Positions 40,573 to 47,795 of a stretch of 47,795 bases of DNA are shown piece after piece (within the stretch, counting starts at the first letter, position 1; every line of letters starts with the position of its first letter). The stretch is from W0P28-013 sp051870755 (GTDB lineage: Bacteria > Bacteroidota > Bacteroidia > Bacteroidales > Paludibacteraceae). Where the stretch lies: contig JBJECE010000024.1 in assembly GCA_051870755.1 (NCBI GenBank), forward strand, positions 1-47,795. The letters run 5' to 3'. The position numbers were made by a program, and so were the translations under genes. Under the pieces are notes generated by a model. It had not been told where the DNA came from. It ran no database searches and saw only the letters and a list, made by a program, of their open reading frames with translations.

Positions 40573-42891
40573 TCAAATTATTGTAAGTTTGGCATATTTC
40601 AGCAGCAATGGTTTGACGCCGCTTTTGTCGAATGCGATGAAGGCTTTGGTGGCGTCGCCTTCGCCTTCGATGTTGACGATTTCGCCTTCGCCGAAAATAT
40701 TGTGTTGCACGCGCATACCGACCGTGTAAGGATATTTTGTGTTGCCGCTGACCATGCTCGGCGTGATGCGCCGCATGTGGGTGATAGGTGTCGTCGTTGA
40801 GGTTGTTGATGATGTCGTTGGCGTTGTCGGTGCATTTGAGTTGCCGAATCGATGAAAACCCGCAAAACGCGGACGCATCGTTGGTTCGACTATTGGCGTT
40901 TGGCGCATACCGACCGGCTTTTGCAGATATTGTTCGTCAATCTCGTCGATAAAACGGCTGGGATTCGAAAACTGGGTCTGACCATTGCGAAAACGCGATT
41001 TGGCGTAACTGAGCACACAATCGTCTTTGGCGCGCGTGAGTGCCACATACAGCAGTCGGCGTTCCTCCTCGAGGTCGCGTTCGGACTCGCACATCATCGA
41101 CGGGAAAAGGTCTTCTTCCAGCCCGACAATGAATATGTGCTTGAATTCCAGCCCTTTGGCTGAATGCACAGTCATCAGCGTAACGCGGTTCTTATCCTCT
41201 TCCGGCTCGTTATCTTGGTCGGTGAGCAGTGCCACTTCCGACAAAAAATCTTCCAATCGCAACTCGGTGTCGCCGTGGTTGGCTTTGTCTTCGCAGAATT
41301 GATTGATGGCGCTCAACAGCTCTTGGACGTTTTCTTTGCGACTCAAATTCTCCGGCGAATTATCGACCGAGATGTCGCGCATGATGCCCGATTCCCTGAC
41401 GACCAATTCGGCGATGGCATAAGCGTTGAGGCTCGCGTTTTGTTGCTCGAATTGCGTTATCATCTCGGCAAATGCAGCCAATTTTTTGGCAGTGCCGGCA
41501 TTGACGTCGAGCCCGAAATGTGCCATATCGCGCATGATGGTCAGCGCGCCGACTTGGTGCCGGTGGGCGCAGGCCAACACTTTGCCTTGGGTCGTTTCGC
41601 CAATGCCGCGTGCCGGATAGTTGATGACGCGCTTGAAGGCCTCCTCGTCGTTGGTGTTGATAATCAAACGCAGATAAGCCAGCACATCTTTCACCTCTTT
41701 GCGCTGGTAGAACGATAAACCGCCATATATTTTGTACGGAATGGAACGCTTGCGCAAAGCCTCTTCCAACGTGCGCGATTGCGCATTGGTACGATACAAT
41801 ATGGCATAATCGCTGTAGGCATCGGCAGTCGTTTGCAAACTGTCGTGCAATATGGTGGCCACGGCAAAGGCTTCGTCGTAGTCGCTGTACGAACTGAGTA
41901 CGCGTATCTTGCTGCCGACGGCGCCATCGGAATAGACGGTTTTCCGAATTTGATGTATATTCTTTGCTATCAACGAGTTGGCTGCATTGACGATGGTCTT
42001 TGTCGAACGATAGTTGCGCTCCAACTTGAACAACCGACAGCCTGTATATTGTGTTTGGAATTGCAGCATATTGTCGATGTTGGCACCGCGAAACGAATAG
42101 ATGCTTTGCGCATCGTCGCCTACGACGCATATACGCTGATGATCGGCCGCTAATTGGCTGACTATCAGGTGCTGCGCGCGATTGGTGTCCTGATATTCAT
42201 CGACTAAAATATAGCCGAAACGTTGGCGATAACGTGCCAAAATGTCAGGGTTTTTGTCGAACAGCAGGTTGGTGAAGAGCAGCAAATCGTCGAAATCCAT
42301 GGCATTCGACGCTTTGCAACGTTGGCAGTAGAGCGTGTACAAATCGATAAATAGTGGGGTGCGCGAATTGGCATCGTTGTGCATCAGTTCGTGGTTGGTG
42401 CGATAGGCATCCGGCGTCAGCAATTGGTTTTTGGCAAACGAAATGCGATTCTGCATCGTACTCAAACGATAGGTCTTGTCGTCAAGTTTCAGTTCTTTAA
42501 TCAAACTGCGGATCAAACTCTTCGAATCGCTCTGGTCGTAGATGGTAAAGTCGCGTGTGAAACCGATGGCGGCGGCTTCGCTGCGCAAAATGCGCGAAAA
42601 AATGGAATGAAAAGTGCCCATCCACAGATAGCGCGCAACGTGGTCGCCCACGATAGAAGCGATGCGGGTTTTCATTTCGTCGGCGGCCTTATTTGTGAAT
42701 GTCAGTGCCAAAATCTGCGACGGATGCCAACCTTGTTGCAGCAAATACGCAATCTTGTAGGTCAGTACACGCGTCTTACCCGAACCGGCACCGGCCACAA
42801 TAATCGAAGGCCCGTCGCAATACGTAACGGCCTCCAACTGATTGTCGTTCAGAAGGTTGTTGAGCGAATTTGTATCGGAACTGTTTGGCAT
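40573..42891 (-). CDS. UvrD/PcrA-type ATP-dependent DNA helicase
   Basis: The ATG at 42891 gives a 772-residue superfamily 1A helicase: Walker A GAGSGKT (34-40), the motif II DEYQDTN, LERNYRS (motif IV), VTLMTVHSAKGLEF (motif V) and VALTRAKD (motif VI). The C-terminal ~50 residues (YTVGMRVQHNIFGEGEIVNIEGEGDATKAFIAF) are the Tudor-like RNA-polymerase-binding domain seen in PcrA/UvrD. It unwinds DNA in repair and transcription-replication conflicts. Transcribed leftward ahead of the TonB receptor; the coupling is probably not functional. Confidence 0.95.
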   Translation of the reverse strand: MPNSSDTNSLNNLLNDNQLEAVTYCDGPSIIVAGAGSGKTRVLTYKIAYLLQQGWHPSQILALTFTNKAADEMKTRIASIVGDHVARYLWMGTFHSIFSRILRSEAAAIGFTRDFTIYDQSDSKSLIRSLIKELKLDDKTYRLSTMQNRISFAKNQLLTPDAYRTNHELMHNDANSRTPLFIDLYTLYCQRCKASNAMDFDDLLLFTNLLFDKNPDILARYRQRFGYILVDEYQDTNRAQHLIVSQLAADHQRICVVGDDAQSIYSFRGANIDNMLQFQTQYTGCRLFKLERNYRSTKTIVNAANSLIAKNIHQIRKTVYSDGAVGSKIRVLSSYSDYDEAFAVATILHDSLQTTADAYSDYAILYRTNAQSRTLEEALRKRSIPYKIYGGLSFYQRKEVKDVLAYLRLIINTNDEEAFKRVINYPARGIGETTQGKVLACAHRHQVGALTIMRDMAHFGLDVNAGTAKKLAAFAEMITQFEQQNASLNAYAIAELVVRESGIMRDISVDNSPENLSRKENVQELLSAINQFCEDKANHGDTELRLEDFLSEVALLTDQDNEPEEDKNRVTLMTVHSAKGLEFKHIFIVGLEEDLFPSMMCESERDLEEERRLLYVALTRAKDDCVLSYAKSRFRNGQTQFSNPSRFIDEIDEQYLQKPVGMRQTPIVEPTMRPRFAGFHRFGNSNAPTTPTTSSTTSTTTPITHMRRITPSMVSGNTKYPYTVGMRVQHNIFGEGEIVNIEGEGDATKAFIAFDKSGVKPLLLKYAKLTII

Positions 42892-42914
42892 AAAATTTGT
42901 ACACAAATGAAATG

Positions 42915-42945
42915 CAAAGATAACCAATTTTTTGGGGAATACAAT
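42915..42945 (-). promoter_or_regulatory. Promoter of the UvrD-like gene
   Basis: TATCTTTG on the minus strand (42922-42915), 24 bp before the ATG. ATTG at 42945-42942 is a partial -33 match at 19 bp. Confidence 0.6.
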
Positions 42946-42962
42946 CGCATGCGGCACATTTC

Positions 42963-42994
42963 TTGCGCGGAATCGACAAAAAAACGTATCTTTG
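42963..42994 (+). promoter_or_regulatory. Rightward promoter-like site without an assigned gene
   Basis: TTG at 42963-42965 and TATCTTTG at 42987-42994 (21-bp spacer). Start of transcription would be ~43000, 200 bp before the aldolase gene; the interval 43000-43150 holds no convincing gene. It could be a distal aldolase promoter or serve a small RNA. Confidence 0.5.
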
Positions 42995-43157
42995 CAGCGC
43001 AGCGTGGGCTGCTGTGGCGCATTTGCCGCTTGCAACATGCACCCGACGAATCGAAAAAAGCCCCGCTTTTAGGCATTTGCGAGCCGGTTTTTGAAATCGA
43101 AAAAGAAAATTATTGATTTTTTTGACACGACACAAAGGCTGTTTGAAAATAAATGAC

Positions 43158-43165
43158 TAACTTTG
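43158..43165 (+). promoter_or_regulatory. -7 element of the aldolase gene
   Basis: TAACTTTG, 37 bp before the ATG. TTTG sites at 43131-43134 and 43142-43145 do not have ideal spacing. Confidence 0.6.
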
Positions 43166-43202
43166 CAGTCCGAAAAAACATATCTTATTAAATATTCGTA
43201 TT

Positions 43203-44201
43203 ATGGTTAATTACAAAGAATTAGGATTGGTAAACACACGCGAAATGTTTGCCAAAGCCATCAAAGGTGGCTACGCTATCCCGGCGTTCAACTTCAACAA
43301 CATGGAACAACTGCAAGCCATCATCATGGCTGCCGCCGAAACAAAATCGCCGGTCATTCTGCAAGTGTCGAAAGGCGCACGCAACTACGCCAATCAAACC
43401 CTGTTGCGCTACATGGCCGAAGGCGCTGTGGCTTATGCCAAAGAACTCGGCTGGGAAAAACCCGAAATCGTGTTGCACCTCGACCATGGCGATAGTTTCG
43501 AATTGTGCAAATCGTGCATCGACATGGGCTTCTCGTCTGTCATGATCGACGGTTCGCACCTGCCTTACGACGAAAATGTGGCGCTGACCAAAAAAGTGGT
43601 TGAGTATGCACATCAGTTCGATGTAACCGTCGAAGGCGAACTCGGCGTTTTGGCCGGTGTCGAAGACGAAGTTGTGGCCGACCACCACACCTACACGCGC
43701 CCCGAAGAGGTAGTCGATTTCACCACCAAAACCGGGTGCGACAGCCTCGCCATCTCGATTGGCACATCGCACGGCGCCTACAAATTCACGCCGGCACAGT
43801 GCACACGCAATGCCGAAGGCCGCCTCGTACCGCCACCATTGGCATTCGACGTACTCGAAGGCGTCGAAAAAGAGTTGCCCGGATTCCCGATTGTGCTGCA
43901 CGGCTCGTCGAGCGTACCGCAAGAAGAGGTTGATACCATCAACAAATTCGGCGGCAATCTGCCCGATGCCATCGGTATCCCCGAAGAAGAGTTGCGCAAA
44001 GCCTCGAAATCGGCCGTTTGCAAAATCAACATCGACAGCGACAGCCGCTTAGCCATGACCGCCGCCATCCGCCAAGTGATGGCCGAAAAACCGGCTGAAT
44101 TTGACCCGCGCAAATATCTGGGTCCCGCTCGCGACAACATGAAGAAACTTTACATCCACAAGATTGTAAACGTGCTCGGTAGCGACGGCAAAGCAGCATA
44201 A
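43203..44201 (+). CDS. fba: Class II fructose-1,6-bisphosphate aldolase
   Basis: The enzyme interconverts fructose-1,6-bisphosphate with dihydroxyacetone phosphate and glyceraldehyde-3-phosphate. The 332-residue protein shows class II (zinc) signatures: YAIPAFNFNNMEQLQAI, VLHLDHGDSFE (catalytic and zinc residues), VMIDGSHLPYDENVALT, EGELGVLAGVED, AISIGTSHGAYKF, PIVLHGSSSVP and KINIDSDSRLAMT. The long loops and length match the Bacteroidota/type B group. Monocistronic: own promoter and terminator. Confidence 0.96.
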   Translation: MVNYKELGLVNTREMFAKAIKGGYAIPAFNFNNMEQLQAIIMAAAETKSPVILQVSKGARNYANQTLLRYMAEGAVAYAKELGWEKPEIVLHLDHGDSFELCKSCIDMGFSSVMIDGSHLPYDENVALTKKVVEYAHQFDVTVEGELGVLAGVEDEVVADHHTYTRPEEVVDFTTKTGCDSLAISIGTSHGAYKFTPAQCTRNAEGRLVPPPLAFDVLEGVEKELPGFPIVLHGSSSVPQEEVDTINKFGGNLPDAIGIPEEELRKASKSAVCKINIDSDSRLAMTAAIRQVMAEKPAEFDPRKYLGPARDNMKKLYIHKIVNVLGSDGKAA

Positions 44202-44226
44202 AATCGCGCTTAACGAATAGTTTGTG

Positions 44227-44268
44227 TGGCGATTTTCTCGAAATTTCGGGAGAATCGCCATCTTTTTT
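44227..44268 (+). terminator. Terminator of the aldolase gene
   Basis: A ~14-bp stem (44227-44240 with 44247-44260, with a G-U pair and a mismatch) and a T-rich tail. Confidence 0.88.
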
Positions 44269-44287
44269 GCTGTTTTTTGCCGAAAAA

Positions 44288-44319
44288 TTTGTTTTTCTCA
44301 CCGGAATGGACTATATTTG
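44288..44319 (+). promoter_or_regulatory. Promoter of the T9SS cargo gene
   Basis: TTTG at 44288-44291, 20-bp spacer, TATATTTG at 44312-44319; ATG at 44346. Confidence 0.85.
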
Positions 44320-44345
44320 CAAATTGTACGAAAAAGCGATTGACT

Positions 44346-44981
44346 ATGAAGAAATTTTATCTCGTTGTTTGCGCCGCGCTGCTTGCCGTGGCATCGTTTG
44401 CGGTCGAGTATCAGGCTCCCATTACCGTGTGGGAGGGCACAAGCACTCCGTTTGATGGCTATGATAATCACATTATAATAACAAAAGATACCTACGATTG
44501 GTCGCAAGTAGTTGAAAATACGCGTATTACAATTCTGTTCCAAGAGGCACTGACCGAATCGCGCTATCTCTATTTGTATGCGTGCGCATCGCAAGAAGAT
44601 TATGCAAAAAGTAATTTCTTTGAGTTGTCCAAGGTTGCTTCGTATGATTTGGCGGTGGGCGATACACAATTTCAAATAGTATTGTCCGGCGATGGGGCAA
44701 CAGCATTGCAGTTAGTACCTTCGCTCTTTGCGTTGGTGTATGCGCAAACGCCTGTGATGACAAAAGTGTTGGTCGAATTTCCTGTCGGCTCCACAACGAA
44801 TGTGTCGGTAGCGTATGCGTCGATGCCGATATATGCGCACGACAAGCGGATTGTGGCGCCGGAGAGTGCGCAAATCTACAGCATTACGGGGCAGAATGTA
44901 ACGCATCTCAATGGGCAGTTGGCCAAAGGCATTTATGTGGTGCGTTGCGACAAACAGACCGTTAAAGTAGTTATTAAATAA
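44346..44981 (+). CDS. Secreted protein with type IX secretion (Por) C-terminal tail
   Basis: The ATG at 44346 gives a Sec signal peptide (MKKFYLVVCAALLAVASFA). The 211-residue product has a compact beta-rich middle domain I do not recognise (YQAPITVWEGTSTPFDGYDNHIIITKDTYDW is its start) and a C-terminal ~35-residue tail of the T9SS type A sorting domain (AQIYSITGQNVTHLNGQLAKGIYVVRCDKQTVKVVIK: the usual VYxxxG, LxxGIYxV and KVxxK pattern). It is therefore expected to cross the outer membrane by the type IX system and be anchored or released. Own promoter and terminator. Confidence 0.82.
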   Translation: MKKFYLVVCAALLAVASFAVEYQAPITVWEGTSTPFDGYDNHIIITKDTYDWSQVVENTRITILFQEALTESRYLYLYACASQEDYAKSNFFELSKVASYDLAVGDTQFQIVLSGDGATALQLVPSLFALVYAQTPVMTKVLVEFPVGSTTNVSVAYASMPIYAHDKRIVAPESAQIYSITGQNVTHLNGQLAKGIYVVRCDKQTVKVVIK

Positions 44982-45005
44982 CTGATAATCAATTTAATAT
45001 AAATA

Positions 45006-45035
45006 AAAAACACGCTCGATTTCGGGCGTGTTTTT
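45006..45035. terminator. Bidirectional terminator
   Basis: A stem formed by A-run plus CACGCTCG (45006-45018) and CGGGCGTG plus T-run (45023-45035), between convergent genes. Confidence 0.88.
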
Positions 45036-45054
45036 GTTTGTGGGGCACTTGGCG

Positions 45055-46830
45055 TTACAGTGGTAGTGTTTTGTCGTGCAGCCAAGCGCGTTCGGCGTCG
45101 GTCAAGTGTGGCGCAAGGCGGTCGTACACCATTTTGTGGTACTTGTTCAGCCATGCCACTTCGTCGGCGGTGAGCAGCGCACGGTCGAGGGCAGTGGTGT
45201 CGAACGGGAATAGCGTCAGTACTTCGAATCCGAGAAAACGCCCGAATTCATTGCTCTCGATGTCGCGCACAGCCACTAAATTTTCGTGACGGATGCCGTA
45301 TTCGCCGGCAATGTAAACGCCCGGCTCGTCGCTCACAACCATGCCGGGTTCGAGCCGCGTCGGGTTGTTGTCGGTGCGAATGCTTTGAGGCCCTTCGTGG
45401 TCGCCTAGAAAATGCCCGACGCCGTGTCCTGTGCCGTGTCCGTAACTCAAGCCGTGTTGCCAAAGGAATTGTCGTGCCAAAATGTCCAATTGATTGCCGC
45501 GCGTTCCGTACGGGAATTTTGCTTGAGCCAGCGCAATATGTCCTTTCAGCACGAGGGTGTAGTCGCGTTTTTGCTTGGCGGTAGTCGCCCCGAGCGGAAT
45601 GGTGCGTGTGATGTCGGTGGTGGCGTCGTAGAATTGTGCGCCACTGTCGAGCAGTAAAAAGTTTTCGGGTTTCAGCGGCACGTCGCTTTCGGGCGTGGAA
45701 CTATAGTGCACGATGGCGCCGTGGTCGGCATAGCCGGCGATGGTGCCGAAACTTTCAGTTACGAAATTGGCTTGTTCGGTGCGGAATTCGTGCAACTTGT
45801 CGATGACGCTCAATTCGGTTTCGGTGCCGGCCGGCACGGCTTTTTCGAGCCACATCATGAACCGTGTCAGGGCAACGCCGTCTTTTTCCATCGCGCGGCG
45901 GAAACCGGCGAGTTCGGTGGCATTTTTGACACATTTTTCGGCAAACACCGGCGATGCAAATTTGACGGTTGTTGCGCTTGTAACTGTTTGATAAAGAGCA
46001 TAATTTACTTTCGAATGGTCGAGCCCGATGGTGGCGCTTGTCGGCAAGGCGTGCAGGTAGTCGTACACCGATTCGTAAGGCGCCTTTTGAATGTTGTTTT
46101 GCGCAAAATAGTGGTTCAGTGCTGCGTCGGTCTTGTCGCTGTCGATGAAAACGATGACTCGCTCGCTCTCGACGGCTGCAAAAGCGATGGTTACGGGATT
46201 GTAGGCAATGTCGGCACCGCGCACGTTGAGCAACCAGGCGATGTCGTCGAGAGCCGTAAACAGTGTAACGGTTACATGCGCATCGGCCATTTTGTTGCGG
46301 ACAAAGTGTAGTTTGTCGGCTGTGGAACGACCTGTAAATTGTTCCGGCAGTTCGTATGTGCGGGTTTTTGGCAACGCCGGTCGGTCGTGCCACACTTGCG
46401 CTATCAGGTCGTGCTGTGTGTCGAGGGTGAGTCCCTTGTCGGCGAGTTCTTGGCGCAATGTGTTGATCTCATCGATGGCAAACATAGCCGCATTGACGGC
46501 TACGATGTCGCCGTGTTGCAGCACTTGGCTTAGCCATTCGCTGATGCTTGGTGTGCCGATTTCGCCATCTTTTTGCAGCATCAGTCCCGATGGTTTCAGT
46601 TGTTCGGCGGCTTGCAAAAAGTAGCGCGAGTCTGTCCAGAGGCAGCCGCCGGTGCGTGTGATGACGGCGGTGCCGGCCGACCCTGTAAATCCCGAAACGA
46701 ATTGGCGTTCCTGCCAATGTTCGGCTACATATTCGCTGCCGTGCGGGTCGGTGCTTGGCACTATCAGTGCCGCTACATTGTGTTGCTCCATCAGTTGGCG
46801 CAACGCTGTCAGTCGTTCTTTTACATTCAT
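45055..46830 (-). CDS. Xaa-Pro aminopeptidase (M24B family)
   Basis: The 591-residue protein removes N-terminal residues preceding proline in peptides. Order: two creatinase-like N-terminal domains (about 1-300) and an M24 pita-bread domain with all metal ligands: LLLDSGAQF (Asp), TTDITRT (Asp), GTGHGVGHFL (His), VVSDEPGVY (Glu) and RHENL (Glu). A short C-terminal extension (about 530-591, NKYHKMVYDRLAPHLT) fits the longer eukaryote-like PepP subfamily found in Bacteroidota. No signal peptide, so cytoplasmic. A -7 element sits upstream at 46857-46864. Confidence 0.93.
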   Translation of the reverse strand: MNVKERLTALRQLMEQHNVAALIVPSTDPHGSEYVAEHWQERQFVSGFTGSAGTAVITRTGGCLWTDSRYFLQAAEQLKPSGLMLQKDGEIGTPSISEWLSQVLQHGDIVAVNAAMFAIDEINTLRQELADKGLTLDTQHDLIAQVWHDRPALPKTRTYELPEQFTGRSTADKLHFVRNKMADAHVTVTLFTALDDIAWLLNVRGADIAYNPVTIAFAAVESERVIVFIDSDKTDAALNHYFAQNNIQKAPYESVYDYLHALPTSATIGLDHSKVNYALYQTVTSATTVKFASPVFAEKCVKNATELAGFRRAMEKDGVALTRFMMWLEKAVPAGTETELSVIDKLHEFRTEQANFVTESFGTIAGYADHGAIVHYSSTPESDVPLKPENFLLLDSGAQFYDATTDITRTIPLGATTAKQKRDYTLVLKGHIALAQAKFPYGTRGNQLDILARQFLWQHGLSYGHGTGHGVGHFLGDHEGPQSIRTDNNPTRLEPGMVVSDEPGVYIAGEYGIRHENLVAVRDIESNEFGRFLGFEVLTLFPFDTTALDRALLTADEVAWLNKYHKMVYDRLAPHLTDAERAWLHDKTLPL

Positions 46831-46856
46831 AGTTTATGCGTTTTGTTATGCGTCTG

Positions 46857-46864
46857 CAAAGGTA
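46857..46864 (-). promoter_or_regulatory. -7 element of the Xaa-Pro aminopeptidase gene
   Basis: TACCTTTG on the minus strand, 26 bp before the ATG. No clear -33 element. Confidence 0.45.
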
Positions 46865-46971
46865 TGAAAAAATTGCATAAGATGTTGCGTTTTGGGGTGT
46901 TAAAACAAACAAAGGCAACACATGCCTGCGTGGCGTGGTGCTGCCTTGTTGCTTGTGGCGTTGTCGGCGGT

Positions 46972-47454
46972 TTATTTGCGGCTGCCGTACTGTTGGTCGA
47001 GGTTGAAAATGGCGGTGTCGCCCATTTTTTTGATGCGATCGACAATGCTCGATGCGGTGGCCTCCTCTTCGACTTGTTCGCGCACAAATCCCCACAGAAA
47101 ATCTTGTGTGGCTTTGTCGTTTTCGGCGGCGGCGATGTCCACCAATTCGTCAATCCAGCGCGACACTTTGCATTCGTGTGCATACACGGCTTCGAACACG
47201 TTCAATGGTGTTGTCCACGTAGTTGGAACGGCGTCGATTTGCCCGAACGAAGCGGTGCCGCCGCGTTTGATGACGTAGTCGGCCATCGTGTAGGCGTGTT
47301 CCATCTCTTCTTGCGATTGTTTTTTCATCCATGTGGCAAAGCCTCCGAAGCCTTCTTTGTCGAGGTAAAAGGCCATCGACAGATAGAGGTTTGCCGACCA
47401 GATTTCGCGCGTAATTTGCGCATTGATAGCGTTTTGCAATTTTTCTGTAATCAT
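46972..47454 (-). CDS. ftnA: Ferritin (non-heme, FtnA type)
   Basis: Iron-storage protein that oxidises Fe(II) and stores the mineral in a 24-mer shell. The 160-residue product starts MITEKLQNAINAQITREIWSANLYLSMAFYLDKEG, followed by QSQEEMEHAYTMADYVIKRGG (ferroxidase Glu and His residues) and ending DLWG-like helix QDFLWGFVREQVEEEATA. The pattern fits bacterial ferritin, not bacterioferritin (no heme Met) nor Dps. Monocistronic. No clear Fur site or consensus promoter was found upstream. Confidence 0.95.
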   Translation of the reverse strand: MITEKLQNAINAQITREIWSANLYLSMAFYLDKEGFGGFATWMKKQSQEEMEHAYTMADYVIKRGGTASFGQIDAVPTTWTTPLNVFEAVYAHECKVSRWIDELVDIAAAENDKATQDFLWGFVREQVEEEATASSIVDRIKKMGDTAIFNLDQQYGSRK

Positions 47455-47587
47455 AATGAATAGTGTTTTGGTTAGAAAAAAAAGTTGTACAAAGGCTCTT
47501 GCAAAAAACGTACCATACTACATCGTTTTTGTCATTTTGTCATACAAAAATTCGCAAACAACGCAACCCCCCTTATCTATTCTTTGC

Positions 47588-47668
47588 GGACGCATGCAAT
47601 GCGTCCCTACTTAAACTCTTAAACTCTTAAACTCTTAAACCCTTAAACTATGAAACTCTCAAACTTTC
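47588..47668. repeat. Hairpin plus seven 8-bp tandem units
   Basis: GGACGCAT (47588-47595) pairs with ATGCGTCC (47599-47606), overlapping a CGTCCCTAC copy shared with 37212-37220. It is followed by seven 8-bp units (AAACTCTT at 47613, 47621, 47629; AAACCCTT at 47637; then AAACTATG, AAACTCTC, AAACTTTC). Together with 47455-47587, which holds nothing else recognisable, it fills the gap after ferritin. Confidence 0.8.
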
Positions 47669-47689
47669 TTACTTTTTTTTGCATAAATT

Positions 47690-47720
47690 TTTGTATTGTG
47701 AAATTTTTTGTGTAACTTTG
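47690..47720 (+). promoter_or_regulatory. Promoter at the right window edge
   Basis: TTTG at 47690-47693, 19-bp spacer, TAACTTTG at 47713-47720. Confidence 0.8.
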
Positions 47721-47725
47721 CAACG

Positions 47726-47795
47726 ATGTTTTATGCCAAGTACATATCCGCTGTTTTGAGGGACTTGCTTTGTGCGAACGAAGTGAGCATCTCCA
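47726..47795 (+). CDS. Start of an ORF cut by the window end
   Basis: The frame from ATG at 47726 is open to the window end (MFYAKYISAVLRDLL...). It begins only 5 bp after the -7 element, so the transcript would be nearly leaderless unless a downstream start is used. The opening resembles no family I can assign with confidence. Confidence 0.3.
   Translation, partial: MFYAKYISAVLRDLLCANEVSIS

Overview
The window looks like a chromosomal segment of a Bacteroidota (Bacteroidales-like) bacterium. Reasons: almost every recognisable promoter has the Bacteroidota form TTTG-N19/20-TAnnTTTG; Shine-Dalgarno sites are largely absent; and the gene families are typical of the phylum (class III fructose-1,6-bisphosphatase, carboxypeptidase-regulatory-domain TonB receptor, ExbB plus two ExbDs, a type IX secretion C-terminal tail, DnaE with an enlarged PHP domain, DUF2027-Smr protein). 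No rRNA, integrase, transposase or CRISPR array was seen. Two tRNAs (Gln-CUG, Ser-GGA) and a probable SRP RNA are present.

Layout. 1-3640: an AT-rich accessory block (truncated ART-fold-like protein, small membrane protein, LRR protein, small ORFs, DUF4160 protein with a likely frameshift, SprT-like metalloprotein) that ends at the 3' end of tRNA-Gln. 3842-10161: Smr-domain protein, then a tight leftward six-gene operon (DUF1015, DUF2007, lipoprotein, YhcH-like, glycogen branching enzyme GlgB, lipoprotein). 10410-15822: lipoprotein plus AsmA-like protein, then a leftward lipid kinase and a lipoprotein. 15974-24305: TPR/HTH sensor-regulator, leftward DnaE, Fbp and an exported thioredoxin. 24458-27411: AmgK-like sugar kinase fused to a RapZ C-terminal domain, MurU-like nucleotidyltransferase and TatD, probably peptidoglycan sugar recycling. 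27705-31756: exbB-(4TM protein)-exbD-exbD energy-transduction operon, then mlaE-mlaF lipid transport genes. 31870-32247: a zinc-ligand-poor DksA-like protein.

32432-36993 is the most remarkable part: four tightly packed co-directional genes encoding a NADAR-like protein, a DarT-like ADP-ribosyltransferase fused to a von Willebrand A (vWA) domain, a PP2C-like phosphatase, and a Ser/Thr kinase fused to a C-terminal FISUMP (C-lectin-like) domain. The last ~55 codons of the kinase gene look like the variable region of a diversity-generating retroelement (DGR) target, and a GC-rich hairpin follows the stop. I read this as a conflict or defence system: a hypervariable sensor on a kinase, a phosphatase counterpart, a vWA adaptor carrying a DNA-modifying toxin domain, and a NADAR-type antidote. 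This is inference from domains and order.

36994-38080 is an intergenic region with palindromic repeats and the SRP RNA gene. 38088-47454: TonB-dependent receptor and UvrD-like helicase (leftward), fructose-bisphosphate aldolase and a T9SS cargo protein (rightward), Xaa-Pro aminopeptidase and ferritin (leftward). The right edge carries a second copy of the intergenic repeat family and the start of another gene.
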